Below are positions 24,754 to 33,523 of a stretch of DNA of 64,000 nt, in pieces; the first letter of the stretch is position 1; each line of letters starts with the position of its first letter. The stretch is from positions 61,704 to 125,703 of the forward strand of contig NZ_GG657892.1 in the NCBI RefSeq assembly GCF_000156355.1, written 5' to 3'. This DNA comes from Methylophaga thiooxydans DMS010 (GTDB lineage: Bacteria; Pseudomonadota; Gammaproteobacteria; Nitrosococcales; Methylophagaceae). Below the pieces are notes generated by a model. The model saw nothing but the letters and a program-made list of their open reading frames with translations, did not search any database and was not told the DNA's origin. The translations under genes and the position numbers were made by a program.

Positions 24754-26415
24754 TTATCGTGTGATGGGTTGGCTGATGGCAAGCCCTTCACCGCGAGGAT
24801 CACTGGCCGCCTGTACCTGTTTTGTCTGTTTATTGACTGTAATCAACTGCATATCACCATACTGCCGGTTAAGCATCTTTATACGATGACCTCGTTCTAT
24901 CAGTGCCTCTAACTGAGTATCTTCAAAGCCCTGATTTTCGACTTGCACCTCGTCGGGTAAATATTGGTGATGGAAACGGGGAGCCGCTGCGATGTGTTGT
25001 GCAGTTCTACCCTCAATAAAGTCAAGCACACTGAGCAACACCATGCTGATGATGCGGCTGCCACCGGGTGTTCCGGTGATGAAAATAGCGTCATCATTTT
25101 CAACGAATGTCGGTGACATACTGGAAAGTGGGCGCTTATAGGGCGCGATAGCATTGGCTTCATTACCTACCAGGCCATAGACATTAGCTGCCCCGACTTT
25201 GGCTGAAAAATCATCCATTTCATCATTGAGTAATACGCCAGTACCCTCGGCAACAAAGCCTGAACCAAACGGATAGTTAATGCTCAGTGTTGCCGCTACT
25301 CGATTACCTTGATCGTCGATGATGGAGAAGTGCGTCGTATTTTCGCCTTGAGGATTACGATGCTCAACAGCTTGGCTGGCACTGGCGTGATACTGATCAA
25401 TATCCTGGCTCAGTTGTTTTGCGTAGGCTGGATTCGTCAAAAAAGCAGGCACGGTAACAAAGTCGCTATCACCGAGATAGCGGCTACGCTCACGATAGGC
25501 CCGGCGCAGGCTTTCGATTATTAGATGGTGTTTCTGCGTGTCATCGGCTTGTGTTAAATCGAACTGTGCCAGTTGATTTAAAGCGAGCATCAAGACAATG
25601 CCGCCGGAAGAGGGTAAAGCGGCAGAGGTAATGTCATAGCCTTGATAGTGGCCTTGAACGGGGGCTCGTTCTTTGATTTGGTAGCTAGCGAGATCGTTCA
25701 AGCTCCAAATACCACCATGTTGTTTCACTGATGAAACAAGTTTGTTAGCGACATCACCAGCATAGAAGCCTTGCTGCCCTTTGTCGGCTAGCTGTTTTAA
25801 TGTGTGTGCTAAGTCTTTTTGTTTGATAAGGCTGCCAAGTTCTGGGACTTCTCCGTCCTTCAGAAATATCTCAGCGCTGGATGTGAACTGGCTTAAAATG
25901 CTATGCCGAAATTGCGCTAAATATTGATAGCCTTCGCTCACGGCAAAGCCGTTTTCTGCGTACTCAATGGCTGGTTGTAAGCTTATGCTCAGGGGTAAGT
26001 GACCGTATTTTTGGCTTAGGTGCACCATCGCGGCAGGCACGCCGGGGATGCCGGCTGCGAGTGGACCATTCAGTGCGGTGTTTGTCTCAAACTCGCCCGT
26101 TTGGTTCAAATACATATCACGATGAGCGGCGCCCGGCGCCATTTCACGTCCATCGATCATAAGCTGCATTTGGTCGTGCTCACGATGCAGTAGCCAGAAA
26201 CCTCCACCACCCAAGCCTGAACCTGCTGGCTCTACTACGGCTAATGCTGCGGTGACGGCAACGGCAGCGTCAAAGGCATTACCACCACGGTTGAGAATAT
26301 CAAATCCCGCCTGCGTGGCCAGTGGATGCGCACTGGCAATAGCGGCATGATGCGTATTTGCCCAACTCAGCGACGCACTGACACAGAGGAAAAAGACAAA
26401 AAGGTGTCGCAGCAT
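24754..26415 (-). CDS. ggt: Gamma-glutamyltransferase (Ggt)
   Basis: Periplasmic N-terminal nucleophile hydrolase that cleaves gamma-glutamyl bonds of glutathione and transfers or hydrolyses the glutamyl group. The 553 residues begin with a signal peptide (MLRHLFVFFLCVSASLSWA). The proprotein self-cleaves before the catalytic threonine, T360 in ENTTHFSIID. Other family motifs are NRGGNAFDAAVAVTAAL near the N-terminus, PSSGGIVL, RPLSSMSPT and TGTPGGSRI. It follows trhO by 11 nt on the same strand. A cephalosporin acylase-like specificity is possible but less likely. Confidence 0.93.
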   Translation of the reverse strand: MLRHLFVFFLCVSASLSWANTHHAAIASAHPLATQAGFDILNRGGNAFDAAVAVTAALAVVEPAGSGLGGGGFWLLHREHDQMQLMIDGREMAPGAAHRDMYLNQTGEFETNTALNGPLAAGIPGVPAAMVHLSQKYGHLPLSISLQPAIEYAENGFAVSEGYQYLAQFRHSILSQFTSSAEIFLKDGEVPELGSLIKQKDLAHTLKQLADKGQQGFYAGDVANKLVSSVKQHGGIWSLNDLASYQIKERAPVQGHYQGYDITSAALPSSGGIVLMLALNQLAQFDLTQADDTQKHHLIIESLRRAYRERSRYLGDSDFVTVPAFLTNPAYAKQLSQDIDQYHASASQAVEHRNPQGENTTHFSIIDDQGNRVAATLSINYPFGSGFVAEGTGVLLNDEMDDFSAKVGAANVYGLVGNEANAIAPYKRPLSSMSPTFVENDDAIFITGTPGGSRIISMVLLSVLDFIEGRTAQHIAAAPRFHHQYLPDEVQVENQGFEDTQLEALIERGHRIKMLNRQYGDMQLITVNKQTKQVQAASDPRGEGLAISQPITR

Positions 26416-26426
26416 AATTTGCCTTA

Positions 26427-27416
26427 CTATTGTTTCTTAGCCGCTAGCTGATCCTGTTCGCGACGACGACGTTTTTCAGCTCGGTGCAATTCTGCTGTTT
26501 CAGCTGTCTCGATGCCAATATGGGCTTCGCCTCTGAGTTTGGCCAATTGGATTTGTTTTTCACGTTCAGCAAAGCGGGCTTTTTGCTCTTCACTGGTTTG
26601 TTCATAACAATGCGGGCAACTGACGCCTTTTTGGTAGAGCGGGCTTTGTTTGTCTTGTTCAGTAATTGGCAGTCGGCAGGCATGGCACTGGTCATAATCG
26701 CCTTTTTCCAATTGATGATTTACGGTGACGCGATCGTCGAACACAAAACAATCACCTTCCCACATTGATTCCTGTTCGGGCACATCTTCCAGGTACTTAA
26801 GAATGCCACCTTCCAAATGATAAACTTCGTCAAAGCCCTGTTCTTTGAGGAACGCGGTGGATTTTTCACAGCGAATGCCGCCAGTGCAAAACATCGCGAC
26901 TTTTTTATGTTTGTTTGGGTCAAGTTGAGATTTTACGTAGTCTGGAAATTCGCGGAAACTCTCTGTTTTTGGATTGACGGCATTTTTAAATGTACCGACC
27001 TGAACTTCATAATCATTTCGCGTATCGATGAGTAATACGTCGGGCTCAGAAATTAACTGATTCCATTGTTGTGGTTTGACGTAAGTGCCGACTGCTTGCT
27101 TGGGGTCAATGCCATCAACGCCCATAGTCACAATTTCTTTTTTTAGCTTAACCCGCGTACGCATAAAAGGTGGTGAGTCGGTGAAAGACTCTTTATAACT
27201 GATAGGCTGAAGACGTTCATCTTGCTGCAAATACTCAAGCAAAGCATCAATAGCAGAGCGCGAACCCGCGACGGTGCCATTAATCCCTTCTTTTGCCAGT
27301 AACAACGTGCCGCGAACGTCACGCTCAAGCATAAAAGTGAGGAGTGGCTGTTTTAGCGCTTGGTAATTATCTAAAGTGACAAACTTGTAGAGCGCACAGA
27401 CAACTATCTCAGACAT
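26427..27416 (-). CDS. trhO: tRNA uridine(34) hydroxylase (TrhO/YceA), rhodanese fold
   Basis: Oxygen-dependent hydroxylase forming 5-hydroxyuridine at tRNA position 34, the precursor of cmo5U/mo5U. The 329 residues contain an N-terminal acylphosphatase-like domain ([21 protein letters not shown]), a rhodanese domain with active-site C177 in [12 protein letters not shown], and a C-terminal zinc-like cysteine cluster CHACRLP...CPHCYEQ. The tail is Arg/Lys-rich. CAGGAAAAACC precedes the ATG. ggt follows 11 nt downstream; the two are functionally unrelated as far as known. Confidence 0.92.
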   Translation of the reverse strand: MSEIVVCALYKFVTLDNYQALKQPLLTFMLERDVRGTLLLAKEGINGTVAGSRSAIDALLEYLQQDERLQPISYKESFTDSPPFMRTRVKLKKEIVTMGVDGIDPKQAVGTYVKPQQWNQLISEPDVLLIDTRNDYEVQVGTFKNAVNPKTESFREFPDYVKSQLDPNKHKKVAMFCTGGIRCEKSTAFLKEQGFDEVYHLEGGILKYLEDVPEQESMWEGDCFVFDDRVTVNHQLEKGDYDQCHACRLPITEQDKQSPLYQKGVSCPHCYEQTSEEQKARFAEREKQIQLAKLRGEAHIGIETAETAELHRAEKRRRREQDQLAAKKQ

Positions 27417-27603
27417 GGTTTTTCCTGAATTAAACTTTTAAAACGTTATTTTACTTGGATTTATATCACTTGTCCGCCTGTGATAGCGCAGATGTGAATA
27501 CCTGTGACAGATTCAATTTTCTTTTTTAGTCAGCAGCGTTATGATTAGCTGATTAAGGCTCAGCGGATGAACTGTAAACTCAATCACATTGGAGTGAGTA
27601 AAT

Positions 27604-28023
27604 ATGGATGAGCGGGAGCAGCTAAAACTTAGTAATCAACATTGGCAAGATGACGATTCGCGTTGGCAGCAGGAGATTTATGACTGGCAACATGAAACGC
27701 AGCGATTAGTCGCCTTGTTGTACATGATGGAAAAAGCCTTACCCGAACATTCTTTGAAGCTTGAACAACATAAGCATCGTATCGATCGCCATAATCAAGA
27801 TTTGTCTCATTACTATCGCGGACTGGTCAATCTAAATACGTTGGATGACAGTAATGTCTCAGATATTTCTCAACAACGAAAGATTCACGATCGCATGGAA
27901 AAAAGTCATAGTGCGATGCGCAAGGAACACGACAAATTCAGTCAGGAATACCAAAAGAAAATGAGTCATTTTCGCGATTTGGCGCAACGTCTCATCGACG
28001 AATTAGAAGCGGTCGCTGACTAA
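27604..28023 (+). CDS. Hypothetical coiled-coil protein
   Basis: A 139-residue soluble protein I cannot assign. It is almost entirely charged and helical, with Gln/His/Asp/Glu-rich heptad-like segments (for example ALPEHSLKLEQHKHRIDRH and HSAMRKEHDKFSQEYQKKM), and has no signal peptide or membrane helix. It begins with four Trp within 27 residues. GGAGTGAG is located 7 nt before the ATG. Its TAA overlaps the stop codon of the convergent YcbK-type gene (shared CTAA). A structural or scaffolding role would be a guess. Confidence 0.62.
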   Translation: MDEREQLKLSNQHWQDDDSRWQQEIYDWQHETQRLVALLYMMEKALPEHSLKLEQHKHRIDRHNQDLSHYYRGLVNLNTLDDSNVSDISQQRKIHDRMEKSHSAMRKEHDKFSQEYQKKMSHFRDLAQRLIDELEAVAD

Positions 28024-28607
28024 CCCTGCCAATTACGAACGCGACCGGTGTCAATATGAATAAAGTCGGAGCCTGGATAATAGCCTACACCACCCACTTT
28101 CAGGTTTAATGCCGATTTTTGTAGCTCGTTTAACTCTCTACCCGGCAACCTGACATCAATGGCTTTACCTTGCATATGCAGACTTTTCTTGGCAACACCA
28201 TCACTGTTTTGTCTTAACAGTGCATTGGTTTTGGGCGAACGGTAACCAGAAATGACATGAAAAGGTTGTTTACCAAGCATTTTGTGATGCAGCAGGTTAA
28301 GCATTTCAATCAAGTTGCTATCAATATCGTTGATATCACCGGTACGATGATCACGTAGAACACGATTGATAGCCGCTAATTCACTAGATTGATATTGACC
28401 TTCAGCCCAGTAAGTGGCTTTTACGTGTTCACCAGTGTGAAGGTTGAGCAGGGCGATACTACGTTCAGGTTGCTTCAGCATATTGGCAAAGGCATTTGGC
28501 ATCGCCAGTGAGGCCGTGGCACCGATGCCTATCTGCAAAAGACGTCTTCTGAATTGACAGGTTTCACTATCAATGGCGCGTCCCTTGCGGATTATTTTTG
28601 CCGACAT
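28020..28607 (-). CDS. YcbK/MepK-type DUF882 peptidase with Tat signal
   Basis: A 195-residue periplasmic protein. The N-terminus has a twin-arginine-like signal (FRRRLLQIGIGATASLAMPNAFA). The DUF882/M15-like domain has zinc-site elements HVISGYRSP, HMQGKAIDVRLPG and DFIHIDTG, like E. coli YcbK (MepK), a murein endopeptidase cutting mDAP-mDAP cross-links. It lies 55 nt downstream of the LdtD-like gene, and the same pair is adjacent in E. coli (ycbB-ycbK). The pairing makes functional sense: LdtD forms 3-3 cross-links and MepK cuts them. Confidence 0.87.
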   Translation of the reverse strand: MSAKIIRKGRAIDSETCQFRRRLLQIGIGATASLAMPNAFANMLKQPERSIALLNLHTGEHVKATYWAEGQYQSSELAAINRVLRDHRTGDINDIDSNLIEMLNLLHHKMLGKQPFHVISGYRSPKTNALLRQNSDGVAKKSLHMQGKAIDVRLPGRELNELQKSALNLKVGGVGYYPGSDFIHIDTGRVRNWQG

Positions 28608-28662
28608 ACGGCCCCCTGATGGTTGTTCAAAATTTGTACAATTATAGTTAATTTATTTTTTA

Positions 28663-30207
28663 TTACAAGCGTTTAGCGATAGTGCTGTCTCGACCATACG
28701 GGTCAGGCGAGAAGCGCACTTCGCCTTGGTCGGGCCAAATGGTGAAGTAAACAGCATATACCGGTAGTGGTGTTTCAAGTTTTCGGCCGCGGTTCTGCCC
28801 ACTGTCAATTTGTGATTGAAGCCAGCTTTGAGCATTATTTTCATTCAGACTAAATTGGCCTAAAGCCAACGGGTCTTCTACGCGGATACAACCCGAGCTG
28901 AAATTTCGCTGATTTTCTGAGAACAACGCTTTGTCGGGGGTGTCATGCAAATAAATATTCCACGGGTTTGGAAACATAAATTTAAGTCTGCCAAGGGCGT
29001 TTAATTCCCCCGGTCGTTGTTGCAGACGATAAGGGAACTCACTGGAAAGTGCGCTGACTTCATCCCAATTGATGCGGTAAGGGTCCACCGGGGTGTGAAC
29101 CTCAGCATTGCGTAAAAATAGATTAAATTCATTGAGGAAAAAATAATCAGGATTCGCTTGTTGTTTGGGTAATAGATCGCGTCGCGCCAGTTTGTGTGGC
29201 ACATTCCAGTATGGATTGATCACAAGATGTGTCATCGCGCTATTGAAGCTGGGTGTGGCACGTTGACTCTTACCGACAATGACTTTCATGTTGAGTTTAA
29301 TCTGACCGTCTTCGACAGCGCTTAATTGGTGACTGCCTAAGTTAACGAGTAGATAGCGTTTACCCAAGTCATCAGGCAGCCAACGAAAACGTTCAAGGTT
29401 AACCCTGATTTTTGTGATCAAGTCATCAACTGATTGGTTTAAGGCTGCCCGTGTCTCTGACCCTACAATACCGTCTATTTTTAGACCATGCCGTGCTTGA
29501 AACTGTTTGACTGTTTCGACCAGTTGTCTGTCATAAATGGTTGTCTGTTCCACTTCTATAAGATTCAGACTGGGGTTTTCAGTAATAAGACGTGCGCGTA
29601 AGGATGGAACATGCTGATGGCTGTCACCTGGTCGTAACAAGGGCATTGTTGGTACTGTTTGCCAGCCACCGCGCAACTGATAACCTCGGTATTGCGATAA
29701 AAAATGCGTCAGTTGATGGTATTGCGGCAATGGCGGCAATAATTTATTGAGTACGTTTTTGATATAGGGGTTGAGTAAGGCCTTTTGTAGCTCTTCTGCC
29801 GGGTTGACTTTATCTCGGGGAATAAACCATGTCGGATCCGCTTGGGCGGGATCGAGTCTGCCGATAGCCAAGTCGTGGATCAGATCTAACATGGCATCCG
29901 TGAGTAACGTATCGAAATAACGCGCGAGTTCGATAGTCGGTTGTTGGGATAATTTATGTAATAGGCTGAAATGGTAGTCTTCAGGATCAAGGCCGTGAAT
30001 CGCGGCGGCTTTGATGAAACTCAGCGCATCCTTTGCTTGAGCGGTCAATGAGAGGTCGTCTAACCAGACAAATTGCTGCTGCTCTGTGAAAATGCTGAGC
30101 TGGGGATGGTCAGGAGCGGGTAGTGATTGTGGCTGTGCCTTTGCCATCAGCGATGAGCTTAGCCCCATCACCAGGAAAATTAGAACCAGACTATCACTTG
30201 CCTTCAA
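28663..30207 (-). CDS. ldtD: L,D-transpeptidase, LdtD (YcbB) type
   Basis: A 514-residue periplasmic peptidoglycan transpeptidase forming mDAP-mDAP (3-3) cross-links. A signal peptide is followed by a helical scaffold region, a peptidoglycan-binding domain around residues 205-255 (VKQFQARHGLKIDGIVGSET), and a YkuD catalytic domain with HDTPDKALF and active-site C440 in SSGCIRVEDP. The start is a TTG with GAGG 5 nt upstream; no ATG lies close enough to preserve the signal peptide. The length is somewhat shorter than the E. coli enzyme. It pairs with the YcbK-type endopeptidase gene downstream. Confidence 0.92.
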   Translation of the reverse strand: MKASDSLVLIFLVMGLSSSLMAKAQPQSLPAPDHPQLSIFTEQQQFVWLDDLSLTAQAKDALSFIKAAAIHGLDPEDYHFSLLHKLSQQPTIELARYFDTLLTDAMLDLIHDLAIGRLDPAQADPTWFIPRDKVNPAEELQKALLNPYIKNVLNKLLPPLPQYHQLTHFLSQYRGYQLRGGWQTVPTMPLLRPGDSHQHVPSLRARLITENPSLNLIEVEQTTIYDRQLVETVKQFQARHGLKIDGIVGSETRAALNQSVDDLITKIRVNLERFRWLPDDLGKRYLLVNLGSHQLSAVEDGQIKLNMKVIVGKSQRATPSFNSAMTHLVINPYWNVPHKLARRDLLPKQQANPDYFFLNEFNLFLRNAEVHTPVDPYRINWDEVSALSSEFPYRLQQRPGELNALGRLKFMFPNPWNIYLHDTPDKALFSENQRNFSSGCIRVEDPLALGQFSLNENNAQSWLQSQIDSGQNRGRKLETPLPVYAVYFTIWPDQGEVRFSPDPYGRDSTIAKRL

Positions 30208-30270
30208 AGCTGCCTCGTCGACGTTGCTATCAGCGCACTGATTTTATCTTCACATGTGCATAAAACGCGG

Positions 30271-31239
30271 TCAAGTCGCTGGTTTGCGACTACGAACCAG
30301 CAGCCACAAAAAGAACGGGCCACCTAACAAGGTCGTGATGACGCCGACAGGAAGCTCAGCAGGTGCAATAACAATTCTGGCGACGGTATCGCAGAGGATC
30401 AAAAAGCCGCCGCCAAACATCAGCGTGGCCGGTATTAACCAGCGATGATCGGTGCCAATAATCAAGCGACAAATATGTGGCACCATCATACCTACAAAGC
30501 CGATGGGCCCACACAATGCAACGATGCCACCAACGCAGAGTGAGGTGGTCAAAAATAATAAATAGCGCACGCGTTTCACTGCCACACCTCGGCTGATGGC
30601 AATATCATCGCCAGCCATTAACAGATTCAATTCACGGCTCAGCCAGATGATAATGGCACTGGAGACAGTCACTATGGGTAACAATTGCATCAGTTGCTGA
30701 TAACCAGTCACGCTAAGGCTGCCCATTAACCAGCGCATAATGCGGAATGAATCGTTGATATTGCTGAGGTATTGCGTGAATAAAATCAGGCTGGAAAAGA
30801 AAAAGCTGGTGGCGACGCCTGTTAACAGCAGAGTTTCGCCTGAAAATCCGTAGCGGAATTGACTGATGCCATAGACAAAGCTAATGGCCAGCAATGCCCC
30901 AAGGAATGAGCCCACAGTAACGGCATCAAACCCCAGTAAAGAAAAGCTCAAGCCCAGAAACACCGTAACAGCAGCACCAAATGATGCACCACTGGCAACG
31001 CCGAGTGTAAACGGTGTCGCTAGTGGATTATGAAACATGGCTTGAAACACCATGCCACACAACGCCAGACCACTACCGGCAACAAAGGCAAATAAAGCAC
31101 GAGGTAGGCGGATATCAAATAAGATCTGCTCTCTGACAACGTTATTTGTGATCTCCGTCAAACCCACGAAGGGCGCTAAGCCTAGTAAGGCAAGGCTTAC
31201 CACAGACAGGAAAACTAACAGGTAAAGAGGTTTTTTCAT
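30271..31239 (-). CDS. btuC: BtuC-like ABC transporter permease (FecCD family)
   Basis: A 322-residue inner-membrane permease with about ten helices, FecCD/BtuC type. Hallmarks are LPRALFAFVAGSGLALCGMVFQAMFHNPLA near residue 50 (shown in two overlapping parts by position 47-76), and GPIGFVGMMVPHICRL and ELPVGVITTLLGGPFFLWLL near the C-terminus. Start overlaps the ATPase stop by 4 nt, making btuF-btuD-btuC a tight operon. B12 is the likely substrate by the binding-protein type, but haem or siderophore import cannot be excluded. Confidence 0.88.
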   Translation of the reverse strand: MKKPLYLLVFLSVVSLALLGLAPFVGLTEITNNVVREQILFDIRLPRALFAFVAGSGLALCGMVFQAMFHNPLATPFTLGVASGASFGAAVTVFLGLSFSLLGFDAVTVGSFLGALLAISFVYGISQFRYGFSGETLLLTGVATSFFFSSLILFTQYLSNINDSFRIMRWLMGSLSVTGYQQLMQLLPIVTVSSAIIIWLSRELNLLMAGDDIAISRGVAVKRVRYLLFLTTSLCVGGIVALCGPIGFVGMMVPHICRLIIGTDHRWLIPATLMFGGGFLILCDTVARIVIAPAELPVGVITTLLGGPFFLWLLVRSRKPAT

Positions 31240-32009
31240 TGTGGATCTGCCAAGGCAATAATGCGTCCACTATGAGGGTGGGGCACGAACACAAACTCTT
31301 GTTGGTAGAGAGTTTTAAGTCTTTCCGCTTCCAGGAAAGCCTCGCCCGGGCCATACCAGAGGCTTTTGCCTTGTTGTAGGGCAAGGACATGTCTGCCTTG
31401 CTGACCGGCATGATTAATATCATGGCTGACTTCAACAACGGTTATACCCAACTGTTGATTAAGCCGAGAAATGAGTTGATGTACTTCGACTTGATGATGA
31501 GGATCCAAATAACTGGTGGGTTCATCCAACACCATCACGGGCGTTTGCTGACACAACGCCGCAGCAATCATCACGCGCTGGCATTCGCCACCACTTAACG
31601 TTGTCATTTGGCGGTGGCGAAACTGTGTTGTATTGGTAATTCGTAAAGCATCGTCTAAAGCGGCTTGGTCGTCAGGTGTCCAGTCAGATAAGGCTGTGTG
31701 ATAGGCGTAGCGTGACATTTTAATAAAATCTTCCACTTCAAAGGGAAGTTGTTTGCCACTGCTTTGAGGCACATAGCTGATAAGGCGGGCTAATTCACGT
31801 TGTGAGTATTCTGCGAGCGGTTTACCTTTGATGCGTACTTCACCAGCGGCTACAGCAATTATGCCGAGCAGACTTTTTAGTAAGGTACTTTTACCTGAGC
31901 CATTCGGACCCACAACGACAAGATGGTCACCTTCGGCAATATGAAATTGAATGGCTTCCAGTAATGCTGTTTTATGAATTTTGACTGATAAACCGTTAAC
32001 TTCAATCAT
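31236..32009 (-). CDS. btuD: BtuD-like ABC transporter ATPase
   Basis: A 257-residue cytoplasmic ATPase of the iron-chelate/B12 ABC import family. Walker A is VVGPNGSGKSTLL, Q-loop YVPQSSG, signature LSGGECQRV, Walker B MVLDEPTSYLD, and the switch His is in EVSHDINHA. The frame is open further upstream, but ATG 32009 (MIEVNGLSV) matches where these ATPases start and overlaps the btuF stop by 8 nt. The other overlap, of 4 nt, is with btuC. Confidence 0.9.
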   Translation of the reverse strand: MIEVNGLSVKIHKTALLEAIQFHIAEGDHLVVVGPNGSGKSTLLKSLLGIIAVAAGEVRIKGKPLAEYSQRELARLISYVPQSSGKQLPFEVEDFIKMSRYAYHTALSDWTPDDQAALDDALRITNTTQFRHRQMTTLSGGECQRVMIAAALCQQTPVMVLDEPTSYLDPHHQVEVHQLISRLNQQLGITVVEVSHDINHAGQQGRHVLALQQGKSLWYGPGEAFLEAERLKTLYQQEFVFVPHPHSGRIIALADPQ

Positions 32010-32922
32010 CCGTTTTGGTGTCCGCCCAGTTGATTTCAGGATGTAACAGCTCAGCGATTTCAGGCAATAACTTGAACACTCGCGGGCCGGGAACGCTGGC
32101 ATAATCGCGTTGAATAATATGGACGCGGCCGGATTGCACAGCGCTGACAGATGTTAGTGTTTGCCATTGTCGCTTGACTTGGTCCATATCGCTATTGTGG
32201 TCGTCTGCTTCTGGAAAAACGTCGATAATAACATCTGGGTTCATACGAATAACGCCCTCAGCCGTTACTGATGGCACCATAATATGCGTGCCTGTGTAGA
32301 CGTTTTTACCTCCGGCTATCTTAAGAAGATCATTATAAAAATCATGTTGACCAGCGACGTAGACCGTATCAAGCTGCTCATCATTCACGTAATGCGCTAT
32401 CGAAACCAGTGTCGCTACGCTCGGCAAATCGTTCACTTTTGCTTGAACCTGCTCAATTTGCTGTTTGATAGCATCAAGCATCAGATTCGCTTGCTTCTCG
32501 CTGCCAGTGCGTTGCCCAATACTGGCTATTCCTGCCTGTATGCCCAGCAATTGACTGTTATCAACCTGATGCGTTTGGATGCCTAAGCTTTCAAGTTGTT
32601 GTCGTAATTTTTGCTGCGCTTTAAGCATGATGACCAAATCCGGTTGTAGCGCCACAACGGCTTCCAAACTGGTGTCGGTATAACCGCCAACTTTGGGTAA
32701 ATCCTGTGCTGTGACCGGGTAATCACAATAATCTGTGACAGCAATGAGCTTATCACCGAGACCGAGGGCGTACACGGTTTCGGTAATACTGGGTGACAGC
32801 GAAATAATACGCTGGTAGTTTGATTTGTTTTGTACCTCAGCGGTCATTTGATTTAGCTCAGGGCGGAGCCAAATGACAACAAGCATGACGATAAACACTA
32901 ATAGCGGCCAGAATCGGCGCAT
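32002..32922 (-). CDS. btuF: BtuF-like cobalamin-binding periplasmic protein
   Basis: A 306-residue substrate-binding protein with the TroA/BtuF two-lobed helical-backbone fold. A single N-terminal hydrophobic segment (FWPLLVFIVMLVVIW) is a signal or anchor. The family start of the mature domain is RIISLSPSITETVYALGLGDKLIAVTDYCDYP (in two parts, residues about 38-70), then PKVGGYTDTSLEAVVALQPDLVI, all close to BtuF. ATG 32922 is preferred over a longer frame because GGGAAG is upstream. First gene of the btuFDC operon; no TonB receptor is in the window, and I see no cobalamin riboswitch in the roughly 60-nt divergent gap with the hpt-like gene. Confidence 0.85.
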   Translation of the reverse strand: MRRFWPLLVFIVMLVVIWLRPELNQMTAEVQNKSNYQRIISLSPSITETVYALGLGDKLIAVTDYCDYPVTAQDLPKVGGYTDTSLEAVVALQPDLVIMLKAQQKLRQQLESLGIQTHQVDNSQLLGIQAGIASIGQRTGSEKQANLMLDAIKQQIEQVQAKVNDLPSVATLVSIAHYVNDEQLDTVYVAGQHDFYNDLLKIAGGKNVYTGTHIMVPSVTAEGVIRMNPDVIIDVFPEADDHNSDMDQVKRQWQTLTSVSAVQSGRVHIIQRDYASVPGPRVFKLLPEIAELLHPEINWADTKTDD

Positions 32923-32982
32923 GACTAACTTCCCGGGCACAAAACTGACATTATAAAGCCCTTGCAACACAGAGAGAATGCA

Positions 32983-33522
32983 ATGACAGAATACGAAGCC
33001 ATTTTGGCTCAGTCAGAACTGCTTTACAGCATGCATGACATTAATCAGGCAATGGATCAGTTAGCACACCATCTTTTTAAAGAGTATGCCGACAAAAACC
33101 CGCTTATGTTGTGTGTGATGAATGGTGCGGTGATGACAGCAGGACACTTATTACCAAGGCTGACATTCAAAATGGAACTTGATTACATCCATGCCAGTCG
33201 TTATGGCGACAAAACGGTAGGCGGGGACTTGTTATGGCGCGCAGAACCGAACACGGAGATAAACAATCGTCATGTGGTGTTGATTGAGGATATCTATGAT
33301 GAAGGTATTACCGTCACGGCGCTGCGGGACTATTGCTCTCATGCCGGCGCGTTGTCAGTACGTTGCGTTACGCTGTTAGATAAACAACGAGACCAGAAAG
33401 TAGGACCACCGCCTGAATATGTCGGTCTGACAGTGCCAGACCGTTATGTATTCGGTTTTGGTCTGGACGTTGAAGGATACTGGCGCAATCTTCCCGCTAT
33501 TTATGCCCTGAAGGAATCCTGA
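32983..33522 (+). CDS. Hypoxanthine-guanine phosphoribosyltransferase-like protein
   Basis: A 179-residue type I phosphoribosyltransferase. The PRPP-binding loop reads VVLIEDIYDEGITVTAL, with the usual acidic pair, and the N-terminal MLCVMNGAVMTAGHLL resembles the HGPRT hood region. HGPRT converts hypoxanthine or guanine plus PRPP into IMP or GMP. The next gene, 1 nt away, encodes a methylthioinosine phosphorylase whose product is hypoxanthine, so the two probably act in sequence. ATG 32983 is chosen for the family-like start; an upstream in-frame TTG at 32962 is possible. Confidence 0.83.
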   Translation: MTEYEAILAQSELLYSMHDINQAMDQLAHHLFKEYADKNPLMLCVMNGAVMTAGHLLPRLTFKMELDYIHASRYGDKTVGGDLLWRAEPNTEINNRHVVLIEDIYDEGITVTALRDYCSHAGALSVRCVTLLDKQRDQKVGPPPEYVGLTVPDRYVFGFGLDVEGYWRNLPAIYALKES

Positions 33523-33523
33523 T

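Noticed and set aside
32943..32982. Cobalamin riboswitch upstream of btuF
   Set aside because: The divergent gap is only about 60 nt, too short for the element, and no B12-box is visible.
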